Shown here piece after piece: positions 43,470 to 58,110 of a DNA stretch of 64,000 nucleotides (its first letter is position 1; each line of letters starts with the position of its first letter). The stretch lies in assembly GCA_025201375.1 (NCBI GenBank), contig JAIWZP010000001.1:1-64000 (forward strand), in the 5' to 3' direction. The notes under the pieces were generated by a model. That model searched no databases. It saw nothing but the letters and a program-made list of their open reading frames with translations, and had not been told where the DNA came from. This DNA is from Gongronella butleri. Taxonomy: Eukaryota; Mucoromycota; Mucoromycetes; Mucorales; Cunninghamellaceae. The translations under genes were made by a program, and so were the position numbers.

Positions 43470-44129
43470 GAGCATATATTTGTACGTACATTCTATTTCA
43501 TCCATGTTGACCCCTTGTACATTAAGCGGAGCCGACCGGCACGCCCTGATCGTGCAAGTTTCACAAGCCCCCCGCACCACATCACGTTCAGGGCAAAAAA
43601 AAAAAAAGGCGCCAACTCCGCATTTTCTTGCCACGTGATGCTGTTTGACAGTGGAAACACGTAAATTCGCTACAAACATGTACTCATTTTCTTTTCAGCT
43701 GCCTTTGACCATCGTGCATTTACATGAACTTCCTTAGCCTGTTATCATCTGATGCTGGCGATTCGCAAAAGACTAGACGATCTTGTGTAACAGCGCGCAA
43801 ATGTCGCGTTTTGCGTTCATTCGGGTCTTTTATTACCATAGCTCCTGACAGCCGACGAACCGAGGTATTTCAACAATGAAACCCAAAGTATGCCATGCTT
43901 GGAAAACACGTTATTCGAGTTCCAGGTGTTTTGCAAGCCCGTTGATGCACAGCTGCACTTGGATTTTGAAAAAAGAACTGGATTTGGCTACATTTGTGTC
44001 GTTGCGGCAGAACCAGTAGTCAACTCTAGTAATTATTTTCTTTTGATTGCAACGAGAGCAAGCAAATGAGCAGCAAATATCATTCGAACATATCCAACAG
44101 TATGAAAGAAATCACAAAAATGATGAAAT

Positions 44130-45300
44130 TTTAATTTTCTCAGGTTGTGTTCACTCTTTCCACTTGCAAATCTTGTCCAGGCAAATAACAAACGATTGAC
44201 CAAGCGTGTCTCTTTCCAACAATGCAAGTTTTATCGGGGGCGACACGCACGCGAAATCGAGAAAAGGGCGATTAAATCAATTTTACTGTATTTTAGTCGT
44301 TTGTCAAAAAACGTTTCCAATTTACTATGGAATCCGTTGTTGGAATCGATGAATCATTGCTTACTTGTTCAAATGAGCCCACTCTTGCAGCATTGCAGCC
44401 ACTGGATGGCTCGCAATCACTATGTTTGAAAATGGGCAATTTTACAAGGGGTACAGTCAAGAACCGGAAAATGGAGAAATTTAGGTTCTCGGATCGCCAC
44501 GCCATTCATACCAATGGTAACGGCTCTCTAATAAACGACAAGGATGCAATAAAAACCCGAGGTATATCGACTGGTTGTCGCGAAAAATCCATTTTGCCTT
44601 TTAATTTGGCTTCAAGGTCAAGTCGACGAAAATTGGCCGCAGAGCCGTGAAACAGAGATCATCAGTAAGAGCGCGGTCTGTTGCGTGCACAGATATCGAT
44701 GATCACAGGGAAAAACGAGTTTCAAGCATAATTGACGCGACAAGTCTGTTTGAGGGTGAACTTTGACGCGTGATAAACCGCGTCAGTCGTCGAGTTACGC
44801 GCGCCTGTTCCTAACCAATGTATGCAACACGGCATGGCTCTTGCGAATGCACGCGTCCGCGCAGCGCTATCGACGCGTTTTCCCCGTGCAATTCGCTGTT
44901 GAAATTAAATCTAAAATCACCTATTGCTCGTCAACCAGCAAGTCGACCTCACTCTTTTTTGGCGTTTCTTGTGGTTTCTCCATGCCCTTTTCCTTGTAAA
45001 AGAGTTTGGTGCAATTCTGGGGACCCAATTTTTCCATTTTGGTTTTGGAACTCGTCGGGGCTCATTTTTGAATTTGCGCGTCGCGCTTGTTTTACAGCGG
45101 CAACTTGACCCAACCCGACTCCCACTGGGGGTTTGTAGCTTGCCTTTATCCTACGAGAACTCGTTTCGCGTTGTGTCGTGCGTGTTTGGCCACTTGAGCA
45201 TTGACACATCTCTAAAGATCACCTTTTGATTTGTTTCTTCGGATTATCGTGTCCCAAATGTGTTAAAGTTGAACCATGCGATGCTGGATATGGGAGTCGA
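44130..45300 (+). repeat. Dispersed repeat, gamma block copy with beta-like upstream part
   Basis: The upstream part (44130-44230) carries beta words (gcgtgtctctttccaacaatgcaagttttat). The gamma part begins at the aaggggtacagtcaagaaccgg landmark (44448) and runs through gatcgccacgccattcat, gtcgcgaaaaatccattttgcc, gcgcgtccgcgcagcgctatcgacgcg (with indels), gtcaaccagcaagtcgacctc, gtggtttctccatgcccttttccttg and ggggacccaatttttccattttggtttt. It is the longest and clearest copy. Frames within it are not conserved. 43350-44130 is otherwise anonymous sequence. Confidence 0.75.
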
Positions 45301-47403
45301 ACAATATTGAGCAGCAACTCGACCGTCGGTAAGCCCTTTGCGTTCATCTAAAAAAAAAGACATTTTTTGGTCGTTCTACATGACGTGTTTCCGTGGCAAT
45401 GCGCTTACCCGGCCCCGCCTCCATTCTGTCGTGCCCGCGCTACCATTAAAAGGCGATGAATGGGGTGGGCTCGCCTTACGTCATCCATGAAAAACAGGTT
45501 TTTGCTGCACAAAAACTCGTGGTGTTTTTCTTACAACCTTTGGCGTCGCCTGGTATGCAAGTCACGTGTGTGACGCCAAGGGCGAGGAGGCGCATGCTTT
45601 GGGTCTGAGTGACCTGCTAGGTGGATTCTAGCGGCTCTTTTCAACGTCGTACATGACCGCCATTATAGACTCTCACCCTTTTTTTTTCATTGTCAGTGCG
45701 CACAGGTGTGCAGAGCAATGGGCTTACAAGATCAAGCCGCGCCAAGCACCAGCACACGCGCCCCAACAAGGCAACTTTCACACACTGCGTGCCAGAGCCA
45801 AGGACGCATTTTGCGTTTTTTTTCTCGTTTCCGTTCTTTCTTTCTTCCCTTTTTTTGTTGTCTCTTTCACCCTGTTCCTCGGGTACGACTGGCCCATGCT
45901 TTCAGCGTAGCGAATAGGACCTACTTTTGCGGGCTGTCCAGGTCCGTGGCCCGTCATGTGTATGTTTCCAAGGAAAGGATAGCCATGTGCCACAAATCTC
46001 AGTTTAGACATTCCGTAGCGGTCGTCTCGGAGAGGAACCAGCTTGATCTTTTTTTATTATTTGGGAATCAGGTGTTGTCATTTTGAGTTGACACAAGCCA
46101 AAGCATTCCATTGTGCAACCCAAGTGATCATGCTCTCGTTTTTTATATGTATTTTTTGAAAAAAGGGCGGGGTAACAGAGAACGGAGGGGTCACGTTGGG
46201 CGCCAAACATTATGCCAGGTGGACGCGTGCACGCGCAAAAGCTGCGCGTTTCCCAGTGGAAAGCAATTGGTACATTGTCTCTCATTTCCAATGGCTGTGG
46301 TTTAAAAAGAGGCAAAACGCGTGCCCAACGCGTTCGAACGACTCGTTGAAAAGCCATGGATGCGTGTCTTTCTTGGGACGCCCTGTGTTTTTGGGTTGTG
46401 TGGGGTCAAATTTGGCCCAATTGGGCGGTCGTTGAGACGCGTTGAGTGTTTTTTTTTTTCGTGGTGTCACAATTTTTTTTTATTATTTTACACGTTACCA
46501 CGCGGTCCGCGTGTTCTATGTTTTTGCCGGCTATAAAAAAAACAAACACAATTGAGCATGACAAGGGTCGTTATGCCGCGGATGAGCTCTGGCGATCGTA
46601 AAAGTAAAAGGCAAACGCGTCATTTTATATTTTCTGTGGCATCCGTTGCAAGTGAATGGCTACGACCGGCCGGACGATCACCCTCTTTTTGTGGTGCAAC
46701 ACTCCTGTTTTTTATTTTTACATCATTGCGCCCAGTCACGAGAGCGCGCGCAGTCAATTACGATCACGCACGAGTTTGCGGATTGTTCAGGACGGCGATT
46801 CACTGACGAGTGCCATTACAAGCGCCTGGTGCGCGGTCGACAAGCATGCCGTTCAAAAAAGTTGCATTAAATGTTAGCCTTGCCCATTTCAAATGAAGGA
46901 TGCAGAAAAAAAAAGAAGTCAATGCATATCTTTTTTTTTTTTTTTTTTTTTTTTTTCGTTGCCGAAATGATGCAGTGCTGTGCAACGATGGTGACCCTTT
47001 GTTCCTGAGTTTGTCAAAATGGACGAGTGTTTTTTTTTTTTTTCTCAAATTCACATAGGCCGTGGGCCTAAAAGCTGTGCAATCGCCCCTCTGTCCAGGT
47101 TTGGCAAGGTGGCGAGGTCATATGACGCCAAAGTAAAATCACAAAAAAACATGTTTGGAGCACGCATGAATGGAAAGGGGGGGATCATCTGATGGCCGCC
47201 GATTTGGACTCACTGCATTTGCCAAAATTGTGCAGAGGCCCTTATTTTTAACAAGTTTGGGTCAACGCTCAACTCCGGGGAGTCGCTTTTTTAGCTTCTC
47301 TTTTTGTTGCCTTTTTTTTTTTTTCTTTTTTTTACTTCCATTCCACCCCGCTTTCCTTGCGCCCTCTCCCTCTCCTTTCTCCTTTTTTTTTTTTGTCATT
47401 ATT
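45301..47403. other. Intergenic region, no supported gene
   Basis: Several short frames (for example 45653-45910 and 46111-46305) carry no recognisable domain, and their starts and ends do not form splice-consistent models. Long T runs lie at about 46931-46957 and 47030-47043. 47290-47400 is the T-rich leader of the insulysin gene. Confidence 0.35.
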
Positions 47404-50400
47404 ATGGTATCTCATGAATGGACTGCGGCGCCCGACGGCAGCCACCACGTCTACGCGCAGCCACTGGAGATCCCGCTGAACGACGAGCGCAAATACCGGC
47501 TTGTGCGCCTCAACAACCAGCTCGAGGCGCTTATTATTAGCGACCCAGAGACGGACCGCGCCAGTGCCGCCCTCGACGTTCACGTTGGCAACTTTTGTGA
47601 CCCTGTAAGCGACGACGGCACGCCTTGGAACGCGCACAGACCCGCTCATGTTTTGTTTGTGCCCTTTTTTTGCCATTTTTCTAGGAACATTTGTTGGGTT
47701 TGGCGCATTTTTGCGAGCATTTGCTCTTCATGGGCACCGAAAAGTACCCAAAGGAGAACGATTACTATGCCTACTTGTCCGAGCACTCTGGTAAATAGGC
47801 AAAAAAAAAGAGAAAAAGAGAGAAAATCAGCTGCAAAAAAAAAAGGGGGCAATTGATTGATTTTTTCTTCTTTTCTCAGGCTATGCCAATGCGTGGACGT
47901 CATCGCAAAACACCAATTATTACTTTGAGGTTGGTCATCAATGGCTGGATGGCGCATTGGATCGGTTTGCGCACTTTTTTATCGATCCGTTGTTCCTTAA
48001 TTCATGCACAGAGCGCGAGATCCGCGCGGTTGACTCAGGTAACATGAAAAAACGGGGCATGCGGTGCGGGCAGGGGTTGCTGGGCAAGGGATGACGCGTC
48101 GCATCCAATGCTTATTTTGTTTTATTTTACAGAGCATAAGAAGAACCTGCAGTCCGATTCATGGCGCGTGGCGCAAGTAGAAAAGACGCTTTCCAACAAG
48201 GCGCATCCATGGCACAAGTTTGAAACGGGCAACCTCGAGACGTTGATGGAATCGCCCAAGCGCCAAGGCTTGGACATTCGCGACGAGCTCCTCCGCTTCC
48301 ACTCCAACTATTACTCGGCCAATATCATGAAGCTCTGTGTTCTTGGCAGAGGTAAAAAAAAAAAAAAAAAAAAACGCCAAAAAAAAAAAACGCCCCCCAC
48401 CTGCGTTTTGCCCCTTGTTTTTCAATGACTCATGCAATTCGCTTCTCGCTCGCTAGAGTCGCTGGATGAATTGACACAATGGGTCGTCGAAAAGTTCTCG
48501 GCGGTGCGCAACAAGGACATTTCCTTGCCGTCGTTCTCTGGTCACCCACTCATGAAGGATCAGCTCAAGGTAAATAAAAAAGGAGAGGCAGCCCATTGCG
48601 CCTCCCCCCACGACGGAGGTCTCATGCTTATGCAATGCCTCACAACTCGCTTTATTTTGCACAGAAACAAATCTTTGTCAAGTCTGTGAAACACACGCGA
48701 TCGCTCGACATCACTTTCCCTTTCCCAGGGCAATCACAATACTTTGAAAGCCAGGTAAACAGCAGCAAACAAACAAACAAAACATAGAAAGGGGATCGGA
48801 TGGGGGGGGGGAGGATGGGCCAGCGCAAGGTGAGAGGGCGTTCCTGCATTGGATTGATTTTTTTTCTGCATTTTTAGCCTGCGAATTATATTTCGCACTT
48901 GATTGGGCACGAGGCCTCGGGTTCGATCTTGTCATTTTTGAAGAAAAAGGGCTGGGCCACGAACTTGGGCTCTGGGTGTAGCTATGAGCGCGATTTTGGC
49001 TTTTATCACGCATGGATTGAGCTTACGGAAAGCGGTCTTGGTAAGCGGACGCGTTTTTTTTTTTTTGACGCGCCACGGCTCATTTTTTAATGTTTTTGAC
49101 AGACAACTACGAGCAAGTGGTGGTTGCCTTTTTCCAGTATATCGAGATGCTCAAGACCAATGGCGTGAAAAAGTGGATTTTTGACGAGGTGCAATCGCTT
49201 GCCGAGATCGACTTCAAGTTTGCCGAAAAGTGCGCGCCGTCCAATTACACGTCGTGGCTCGTTCAAAATATGCAAGTGGGTTACCCACCATCCATGGTCA
49301 TCAGCGGTTCGACGCGTCTCCGCTCGTTTGATCCCGAGCTTGTCCAACATCACATTGATCTGTTGCAAAAGGACAATTTCCGCATCACCCTCTCAGCCCA
49401 AGACTTCCCCGAGCACATCTCGCTCAACCAAGTTGAGCCCTGGTACAAGACCGAGTACGAGGTTACACCCTTTAGTGCTAAATTGGAAGAGGTAACCACG
49501 CCAAATCGCGTGAAATTGGGCTCTTGAGGCTCATTCGCCCCCTCTTTTTTTTTTTTATCCTAGGCTCTCGCGGCTGTGACGCCTACAGACGACTTTGCTC
49601 TGCCGATGCCCAATGACTTTTTGCCGCGCGAACTCAACGTGGACAAGATCACGGTCGACGAAAAGCAAAAACAGCCGGATCTCATCCAAGAAACCGCGAC
49701 GCTGCGCCTCTGGCATAAGAAAGATGACACGTTTTGGATCCCCAAGACGTCTGCGTGGCTCAACCTGCGCTCGCCACTGCTGCATGCCACACCTCGCCAC
49801 ACCGTCATTGCAGAGTAATAGCTTGACATCCACTGGAAATAGCAAAAAAAAAAAAAAAGAAATTGACTTTTTTTTTTTCCATTTTTCTAGGCTCTACTCG
49901 CGCTTGCTTGGTGATTCGCTGAATGAATACGCGTACAATGCCGAAGTGGCCGGTTTGTCGTACTACATTGGCTATGATTTCCGCGGCTTTTTTGTAAGTT
50001 GTTCCCTGAAATGGCCAAACTAGGCAATGAAATTGCGTCAAAACGCGACTGACTTGCTCTTTTTTTTCAAAAAAAAAAAGTTGAACGTGTCTGGCTATAG
50101 CGAGAAGCTTCCTCTGCTGCTAGAAAAGGTCGTTGATCGCATGAAGCATGTTCAATTGCAGCCGGACCGATTTGCGGTGATCAAGGAGCAGGCTGTGCGC
50201 GACTACAACAATTTCCACCTGGAGGCGCCGTTCCAGCACGCCGCATACTATACGTCGTACGCGCTGCTCGAGCACATGTGGAAGATTGACGATTTGCGCA
50301 CGGAATTGGCGGATGTGACGCTGCAAGACGTGCAAACGACGTTTCCGCTGTTTTTGACGCATTTGCATCTGGAGGCGCTTGTGCACGGCGACATGTCGGC

Positions 50401-51679
50401 GGATCAGTCGATTGCGCTACTCAAGAATGTTGAAGCGATGCTCGAGCCGCGTCCGCTGTCTCCGAGCCAATTCATCAGCAATCGCAGCGTGTTGCTTCCT
50501 CCAGGCAAGTTGTACGTGCACCAGCTGGCCGTCACGGATCTCAAAGAGGTGAATTCGGCCGTGGAATTCTACATCCAGGTGTGTGACTGCACGGACGTTG
50601 CATTGCGCACGCGCCTCAGCCTGATTTCACAAATTGCGCAAGAGCCGTGCTTCAACCAATTACGCACCAAGGAGCAATTGGGCTACATTGTGCTCAGCGG
50701 CGTCCGCAGCCACGTCGGGTCCATGGGCTTGCGCGTCATCATTCAGAGCGAGCGCGACACCGTGTATCTCGAGGCGCGCATCCTCGACTTTTTGGAACTG
50801 ACCCTGCACCAGATGCTTGCCGACATGTCTGACGACGAATTCAAGTCCCAGGTCGACTCACTGGTGGCTGTCAAGACCGAGCGACACCAAAACATGGCGC
50901 AGGAGGGCAGCAAGTATTGGTCAGCGATCGAATCGCAGTATTTTGAGTTTGACGACGTGGAAAAGGACGTCGAGGAGCTCAAGAGCATCACCAAGCAGTC
51001 CATGATCGACTTTTACGCAAAGTACATCCACCCGCAGTCGCCCGAATTTAGAAAATTCTCCATGCACCTTCAATCGCAAGTCCCGCCGTCGGCTACTGCT
51101 GCTGCCGCCAACGCCGAGACCACCGCTTCTGCCAACAACGACGACGCGCCCACAATCGCATCGGACGCCAATGCCAGCGCGACCGAGTCACCCGCGTCAG
51201 TCGTGTCGCTGGCGTCGTCTTCGACTTGCTCGGACGACGATGTTGGCACGACCACGACCACCACGTCGTCGACCTCGAGCGTGTCGCCCAAGCCGCCATC
51301 GCTGACGTCGCTGCACGGGTGCCTGACGGCGACGGCATACGCCAAGGACATCACGTACGATCAATTGGAACGCGCCGTCGGCAAGGACCTTGAGCAAGGC
51401 GTGCCCACGATGGTCATTTTGCGCAAATTGCTCGTCGACGAGCTAAAGACTAACGAAGATCAGGTCGAGCAGCTCCTGACCGACTTGGCTCAGCAATTGA
51501 ACACCCTTTCCTCCAAGGATGCCGCCGAAAAGGACGACAATGGCACCCACATCAACAGCCTGCGTGATCATACCAAGTTGCCCGATGGCACCATCATCGT
51601 CACTGACCTCTTGCAGTTTAAAAAGATGATGCCCCTCTCCACCGCCGCTGTGCCCTTCTTTTTGTTCTCTCGCATATAA
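47404..51679 (+). CDS. Insulysin / insulin-degrading enzyme-like M16A metalloprotease
   Basis: Eleven exons: 47404-47604, 47685-47790, 47880-48038, 48133-48351, 48457-48569, 48665-48754, 48878-49040, 49103-49491, 49564-49814, 49891-49993 and 50081-51679; 1130 residues. The inverted zinc motif HFCEH is at 75-79 and the third ligand Glu is E156 (AVDSEHKKN), 78 residues after E78 as in the family. Other family blocks are [79 protein letters not shown] and [18 protein letters not shown]. It should be a soluble peptidase of short peptides, possibly also acting on pheromone peptides as yeast Ste23 does. The last part is longer than usual: a Ser/Thr/Ala/Asp-rich stretch (about residues 930-1005) is followed by about 125 unusual residues. 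No signal peptide is seen. Confidence 0.93.
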
Positions 51680-52004
51680 TTAATGCACTTGTTTTTTGTA
51701 TAAATTTTCGTTTCTGTCCTTTTTCGTTGCAAATCAATTTTTTTCCTGCCCAATTATGCCCATTGGGAGTTTGATTCACGCTGCCAACCTAAGAAGACGC
51801 CCAGGGATGTAGAAAAATGAGGATGAATTGCTTGTTAAATGTAATATCCCACGGTGATGATGACACGGCCGTCTCGCTTTTTTTTTCTCTCCCCCTTTTT
51901 CTCCCCTTTTCTCAACTTTTGACTCCCCACCACCACCATCCATCCACTGTTCACTCCCATCCCATCATGATTCCAGAAAACCTGATTGTTAGGCAGCTCC
52001 TTAA

Positions 52005-52526
52005 GCCGCCAGCCAGTATGACCGATTCGGCCAGCCCCCGGTCGTACTCGTCTTTTGTACAGATCGCATCGAGCCGGGCGCCGCCCAAGCTCAATTGACG
52101 CCCCACCATCGGCTCCCCTACTGCCTTGTTCTGCCATGTATTGCATTTGCAAAAGAGTTCATCATCATCACGACAAGCAGCCTGATTCCGGTGCTGGAGC
52201 GAACAAATCTGCCATTGCCGCCACTCGGTGCCCTAGCTCATTTCATCATCGCGAACAAGACGTTCATCCTCGACATTGAGCGGTCCGATGATGAAACAAT
52301 CCAACGTTTGTTTGCGTTGGCACTACAAAAATTCGGCAAATCGCCACGCGCAATCACGGATGATGTGTCTGCGGTCGAATCAGCCATTGGGGTATTCGAG
52401 CAGGCGCGTAGGCTATTTGAAAAGGTCCAGCTGAATAACAAGAAGCCAGAGCTAGCCAAGGTCCACGCCGAGAACGGAGCGCAATTTTGCCAAAAGATGA
52501 AACAGCGGTTCCAAGACGCGATGTAA
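52005..52526 (+). pseudogene. Fragment of an unrecognised gene, 173 codons, no start
   Basis: After a TAA at 52002-52004 one frame stays open to 52526 with balanced composition: QYDRFGQPPVVLVFCTDRIEPG, PYCLVLPCIAFAKEFIIITTSSLIP, LGALAHFIIANKTFILDIERSDDETIQRLFALALQKFGKSP, ending KMKQRFQDAM. There is no early ATG in this frame; the nearest ATGs (51967, 52018) are in another frame that stops at 52098. This looks like the C-terminal remnant of a longer protein. I do not recognise the family, and a function cannot be given. 52527-53284 holds no gene. Confidence 0.45.
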
Positions 52527-53284
52527 ATGAATTACCAGCCAGACAACACTGATGCATAGACCAGAAGTGCAATGAAAAGTGCGAACAATCCAGCGAAAAA
52601 AAAATACGTAAAGACTTTACCAATTGCCCTCTCGTCACTTCAATTCTCATGGAGCTCTTGTAAATCTCCATCCATTCAATAAAAAAAGGAACTTTTATCA
52701 CATCAACAAGAGAAAGAAAAAAATAAATGACGTACGCAATGAGATGAAAAAAGGGGATGGGCGCAGCGCTTGCCACAAGTATTATGTAGGCCCACCCACT
52801 TTTTTTTTTCCACCTCAGATCAGGATGGCACTAATTCACGTTTTCCATCAGTCATCGACTCAAAATGCCTATCTTCAATCGGTAAGACGCAACGACACGA
52901 TCAAAGCGATACGATAAAACCACACGATCAACGCGACATGATCAACGACATGATCAAAACGACACATGAAGAATTGAGGGAAATCAAAGATAAAAAAGTT
53001 TGGGAATAGGAACTTGTTGAGAATCTGATCCGGTTTATGATATTATGAAAAGAAAGTTTTTTAGGATGTAAAATGCGCGAGATGCTTCAATGTGAGGCTG
53101 ACAAGGATGTAGACGTTCCAAGGCATAAATTAGAAGTGAACCGCGTTCATTCAACGTTTGAGATGTTCCTCTGGGTGATCCAGAGATGTCAATTCCGCGG
53201 TGCAACAGCACATGGACGCATAAAGACGCGTGTTGCCAAGTAGGGTATTGCATGATCGCAAGCAAATAAGTTTTTTTTTTCATT

Positions 53285-53560
53285 TTTATTTTTTCTCAGG
53301 ACTGAATGATTCGATATCTGAAAAATTTGACATTGTTGGAGTTTTGTGCTCATCATTCTCCAGCAAAAAAAAAAAAAAAAAGGCCCGATGAACAAGATCT
53401 GGAGGACGTGCCCAGCAAACGGAGGGTAAGATTTTGTCCATTTTGGTGGTGCACGCGACAACGGCCCAACGTATCAGCGCGCGAATCACCTCAAATGAAT
53501 TCGGCGAACAAACGCGGTAAAAGCGCTTGTGTTTTGGAAAGATTGTGTTGGAATCTCACT
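53285..53560 (+). repeat. Isolated copy of the 0.2-4.2 kb tandem-array unit
   Basis: The sequence tctcaggactgaatgattcgatatctgaaaaatttga ... cgatgaacaagatctgga ... cgacaacggcccaacgtatcagcgcgcgaatcacctcaaatgaattc ... gtaaaagcgcttgtg follows the same landmark order as 3930-4210 and 3740-3830. It lies about 49 kb away as a single unit. Confidence 0.7.
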
Positions 53561-53871
53561 GAATTTGCCTTCACGGAGTCGATTTGGCCCCAAATATGTC
53601 ATTTTCTCGAGGATTCACAAGCAGACACGCTACTAAAGCAGCGTCATTCGATTTAAAATCAAATTATGCATCGAGGGGTAGTGCGTACAACCTTTCGAAG
53701 CCAGTCCTGGGCGCCCTGCATGACTTTTTTTTTTTTTTTTTTTTAAAGCATTTTGACAGCGGAATTGCAAAATTACCCAATTCTTGCAGGCATCAAACGC
53801 AACCCGAGGGCCCAGAATGCCGCTGGCACCTGGCTCTTTTCATTCTTTTTTTTTTTTTTTTTTCACTCCTC

Positions 53872-54717
53872 ATGGATCAACAAACGGCGAGTGCCTTGAA
53901 GGTTCTTCAAAAGGGAGCCATTTACGGTAAAATGGAAGCATTTGTACGTTGTTCTCGGACCGTGATACTGATCGAGTGTCTCTGTTTTTTTTTTAGGTGG
54001 ATTGGGAGCCACTGTTGGAGCCACTATTGCCGTGCTTCGCAATGCCCCTGTCAAGCCTTATGCCGTGACCATGGGTCTGAGCGCCGGCGTCTATGGCGTC
54101 ACTTTTCATGGTAAGACGGGCGATACAGGACAATGACAAACTTTCATCGGCCCATTGACATTGTATTTTAGCCATTCGCGAGTCATTTTTGATGTATCAA
54201 CGCAAACAAAATGCGCAATTCGGCCTTAGCGACTCTCAGACACGCGATTTCGACGATCTGTTCAGCAGTGCGATGGCTGGTGCATCAGCGGGTGGTCTGC
54301 TCTCGGCCATGTATCGTACGTGAACGCGCATTGTGTTGCTTTTTTTTTTTTTTACTCATTTTTTTAATAGGTGGTCGCCGTGGCGTGATTCCTGGCGCGG
54401 TGATGTTTGGTTTGCTGAGTGTTGGCTTGGAGATGGCATCGATTTCGTCGAACAAGTGGCGCCAAGAGACGATCATGCGCGAGCGTCTGATGGAATTAGC
54501 GCCGAATGAGCCGCTGCCGACGCGACGCGTGTGGGATTATATCGAGATTCCGGCGTGGTCGCCTGTGCGCAAGATCTCCGAGGAGGAGTACGAGGATATT
54601 CTGGACCGACGACTCAAGGAGCTCGAGAAGCAGGTCAAACAAATCGAAAGGGAAATGAAACAGGCCGCCAAGCAGGACAAAACGCGATCCGAGCCCTCTG
54701 CCGGCGCATCGTCTTAG
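53872..54717 (+). CDS. Tim17/Tim22/Tim23-like small membrane protein
   Basis: Exons are 53872-53926, 53997-54110, 54172-54315 and 54371-54717; 219 residues. Gly-rich hydrophobic helices alternate with short loops: GGLGATVGATIAVL, YAVTMGLSAGVYGVTF, SSAMAGASAGGLLSAMY and the signature-like RGRRGVIPGAVMFGLLSVGLEM. This pattern (G-x3-G helices and R-x-R-G-x3-P-G-A) is typical of the Tim17/22/23/PMP24 group, whose members sit in mitochondrial or peroxisomal membranes. The C-terminus is a soluble tail with an acidic/basic coiled coil (EEYEDILDRRLKELEKQVKQIEREMKQAAKQ). Exact family membership and organelle are not certain. A poly(A) signal AATAAA lies at 54751. The gene converges on Rpt6. Confidence 0.75.
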
Positions 54718-54750
54718 TAGCATGGCCCATTCAACCGCACATACCCATCC

Positions 54751-54756
54751 AATAAA
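54751..54756 (+). terminator. Poly(A) signal AATAAA of the Tim17-like gene
   Basis: AATAAA lies 34 bp after the stop codon. The opposing Rpt6 gene has its own AATAAA on the minus strand at 54819-54814, so the two signals face each other within 70 bp. Confidence 0.6.
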
Positions 54757-54813
54757 ATAGAACTAGACGCATTGCATTCTCTCCCCATGGCGCGAGTTGA
54801 AAAAAATGGTGGA

Positions 54814-54819
54814 TTTATT
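54814..54819 (-). terminator. Poly(A) signal AATAAA of RPT6
   Basis: AATAAA (TTTATT on the plus strand) lies 32 bp downstream of the Rpt6 stop codon. Confidence 0.55.
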
Positions 54820-54850
54820 GGAAAACGGATAAAAAAAAAAAAAGAGAAAT

Positions 54851-56376
<1,526 letters not shown>

Positions 56377-56999
56377 GAAGAAAAAAAAAAGGGGGGGATA
56401 GAAATGGGATTAAAAGAGAAAAAAGGGCGGAAGAAGTGCGCGTCCGAGAGCGATGACGAAAGCCCTGTACACATGTTTTTCATTTCCAACTCCGCACTCC
56501 TCACGTCTGCCATTTTTTGACAATTTGCTTGGAAGGCCAGCAAAAGGCTGGTTGACCGTGTCACACACGCGTCGCGTGCCATTTTTATGCCTCAACTTTT
56601 TGCTGTCGTCATTTATTGGAGGACATTCAATCCTGCATTACTATAAAGTGTCGTAAGAGCCAACAATTGGCTTTGTAACCTTTTAAAAGCTTTGTAAACC
56701 ATGTACAGGACGTTTCTTGACAAGGACTGAATCCATCGACGTGACAGACCTTGAATGAAATAACGCGCAATGAGACGGCAAAATGTTTGACCCTCGATAT
56801 GATTTGAAGGCAATCTCGGCGAGTGAGCCGGCAAAGTTTGCTTTTTGCTGTCATTTTGTGATGCGTGGTGCAATGTTTATACGCCTGATTGCAAAAAAAG
56901 CAGGAAATTGTCGTGTCACTGCCTTTGCCTTCCTGTGGTTCAAATTTGAGGCCAAAGTGAGCCATTTTCTCAGGACCATACATAGAGAAAATGCATTTT

Positions 57000-57790
57000 A
57001 GACGAAAATCAGCTTATTCTCACAAACTAGGAATAGCAAAAGCCGCGGCACGCGTCCCAACGAGATAGAAAACGACGGGAAACCCGTGTAGGTCGTCATT
57101 CGCAGCAGTTGCCAACCATTTAGACGCTCCACGCGCAAAACAAGAATTTGCCATGGCGAGCTCCCAAAACAAAAAATGAAAATCCAGGTCCCCAGAATCA
57201 CGTCAAAATGGCACACAAGAAAGCACCACATGGCAAACCCACGAAAATGCCAAAAAAGATGGCGCTCGACTTGCTCGCTGGCGAACATTCCGCAAAATTT
57301 GATAAAAGTTCAACGGCGAATTGCGCAAGAAAAACGCGCCTGTAGAGCCATGACGACGCGTCTACTGGCAAGAGAGATGCCAGATGCATGGATTTGACTG
57401 GGAACAGACGCGCGGCTCTCGAAGTCTGACGCGGTTTTGCACGCGTTGAAAATTATATAAGATTTTAAAACCGTGTCAAATGTGCCAAAAATCACCTTTT
57501 TTCACTGATCACTGGTAGCTGCGCACGCTTCAAGCTGTCCTCTTTCTAATGATATGACTTTCAGTACACTGCGTCCAATTGTTGTCGAGTTACCCTTTAT
57601 ATAAAAAATCACAGAATTTTTCGGTTTACGCGTTACCCAGTCAATGGATCTCCTTGTTTTATTGCATTTCCATCGGTGAATGAGGGCGGCGTACCATGTG
57701 GTTGAATGGTGCGGCGATCTGAGGACTCTATTTTCGTCCAATTCAAATCCTCAACCGTACCCCTAGGGAATTCCGTCGTTTTTGAAAATT
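57000..57790 (-). repeat. Dispersed repeat, gamma block copy, inverted
   Basis: Read on the minus strand it follows the gamma order: ggatcgccgcacc (with tcctcagatcgccg), gacgcgtgc / gacgcggttttgc, gtcaaatcc, agacgcgtcg, ctcgccagcgagcaagtcgagc, gccattttttttggcattttcgtgggt, ttctggggacctggattttc and gggagctcgccatgg. It is the only copy in the reverse orientation seen here. 56400-57000 and 57800-58110 hold no gene that I can support. Confidence 0.65.
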
Positions 57791-58110
57791 GCCATTGCTC
57801 GTCATCCTGTGCTTAAATTGAGCCAAGGGTGGGCTCATTTGACCGGGAAAAGTTGCAAGCGCAGTCTGAACGAGGTTGAATATCTTTTTCATGGTCCCTT
57901 GATAGACAAAAAGGCAAAACAAAATACAATTGCTCTTGTGGCGATTTCCTCGGGTGTGGTCTCATTAATGTCCCTCCTTTTTATTGTTCAGCCATGCGAC
58001 TGACTTTCCTACCTGAAGTCAAAAGCACTTAAAAAGCAGGTTTGACGCGAACAAGATCAAGCAAGCTTTAGACAAGCGCATGCGACGTTGTTTTGTGTTT
58101 TTAAAGCGAT

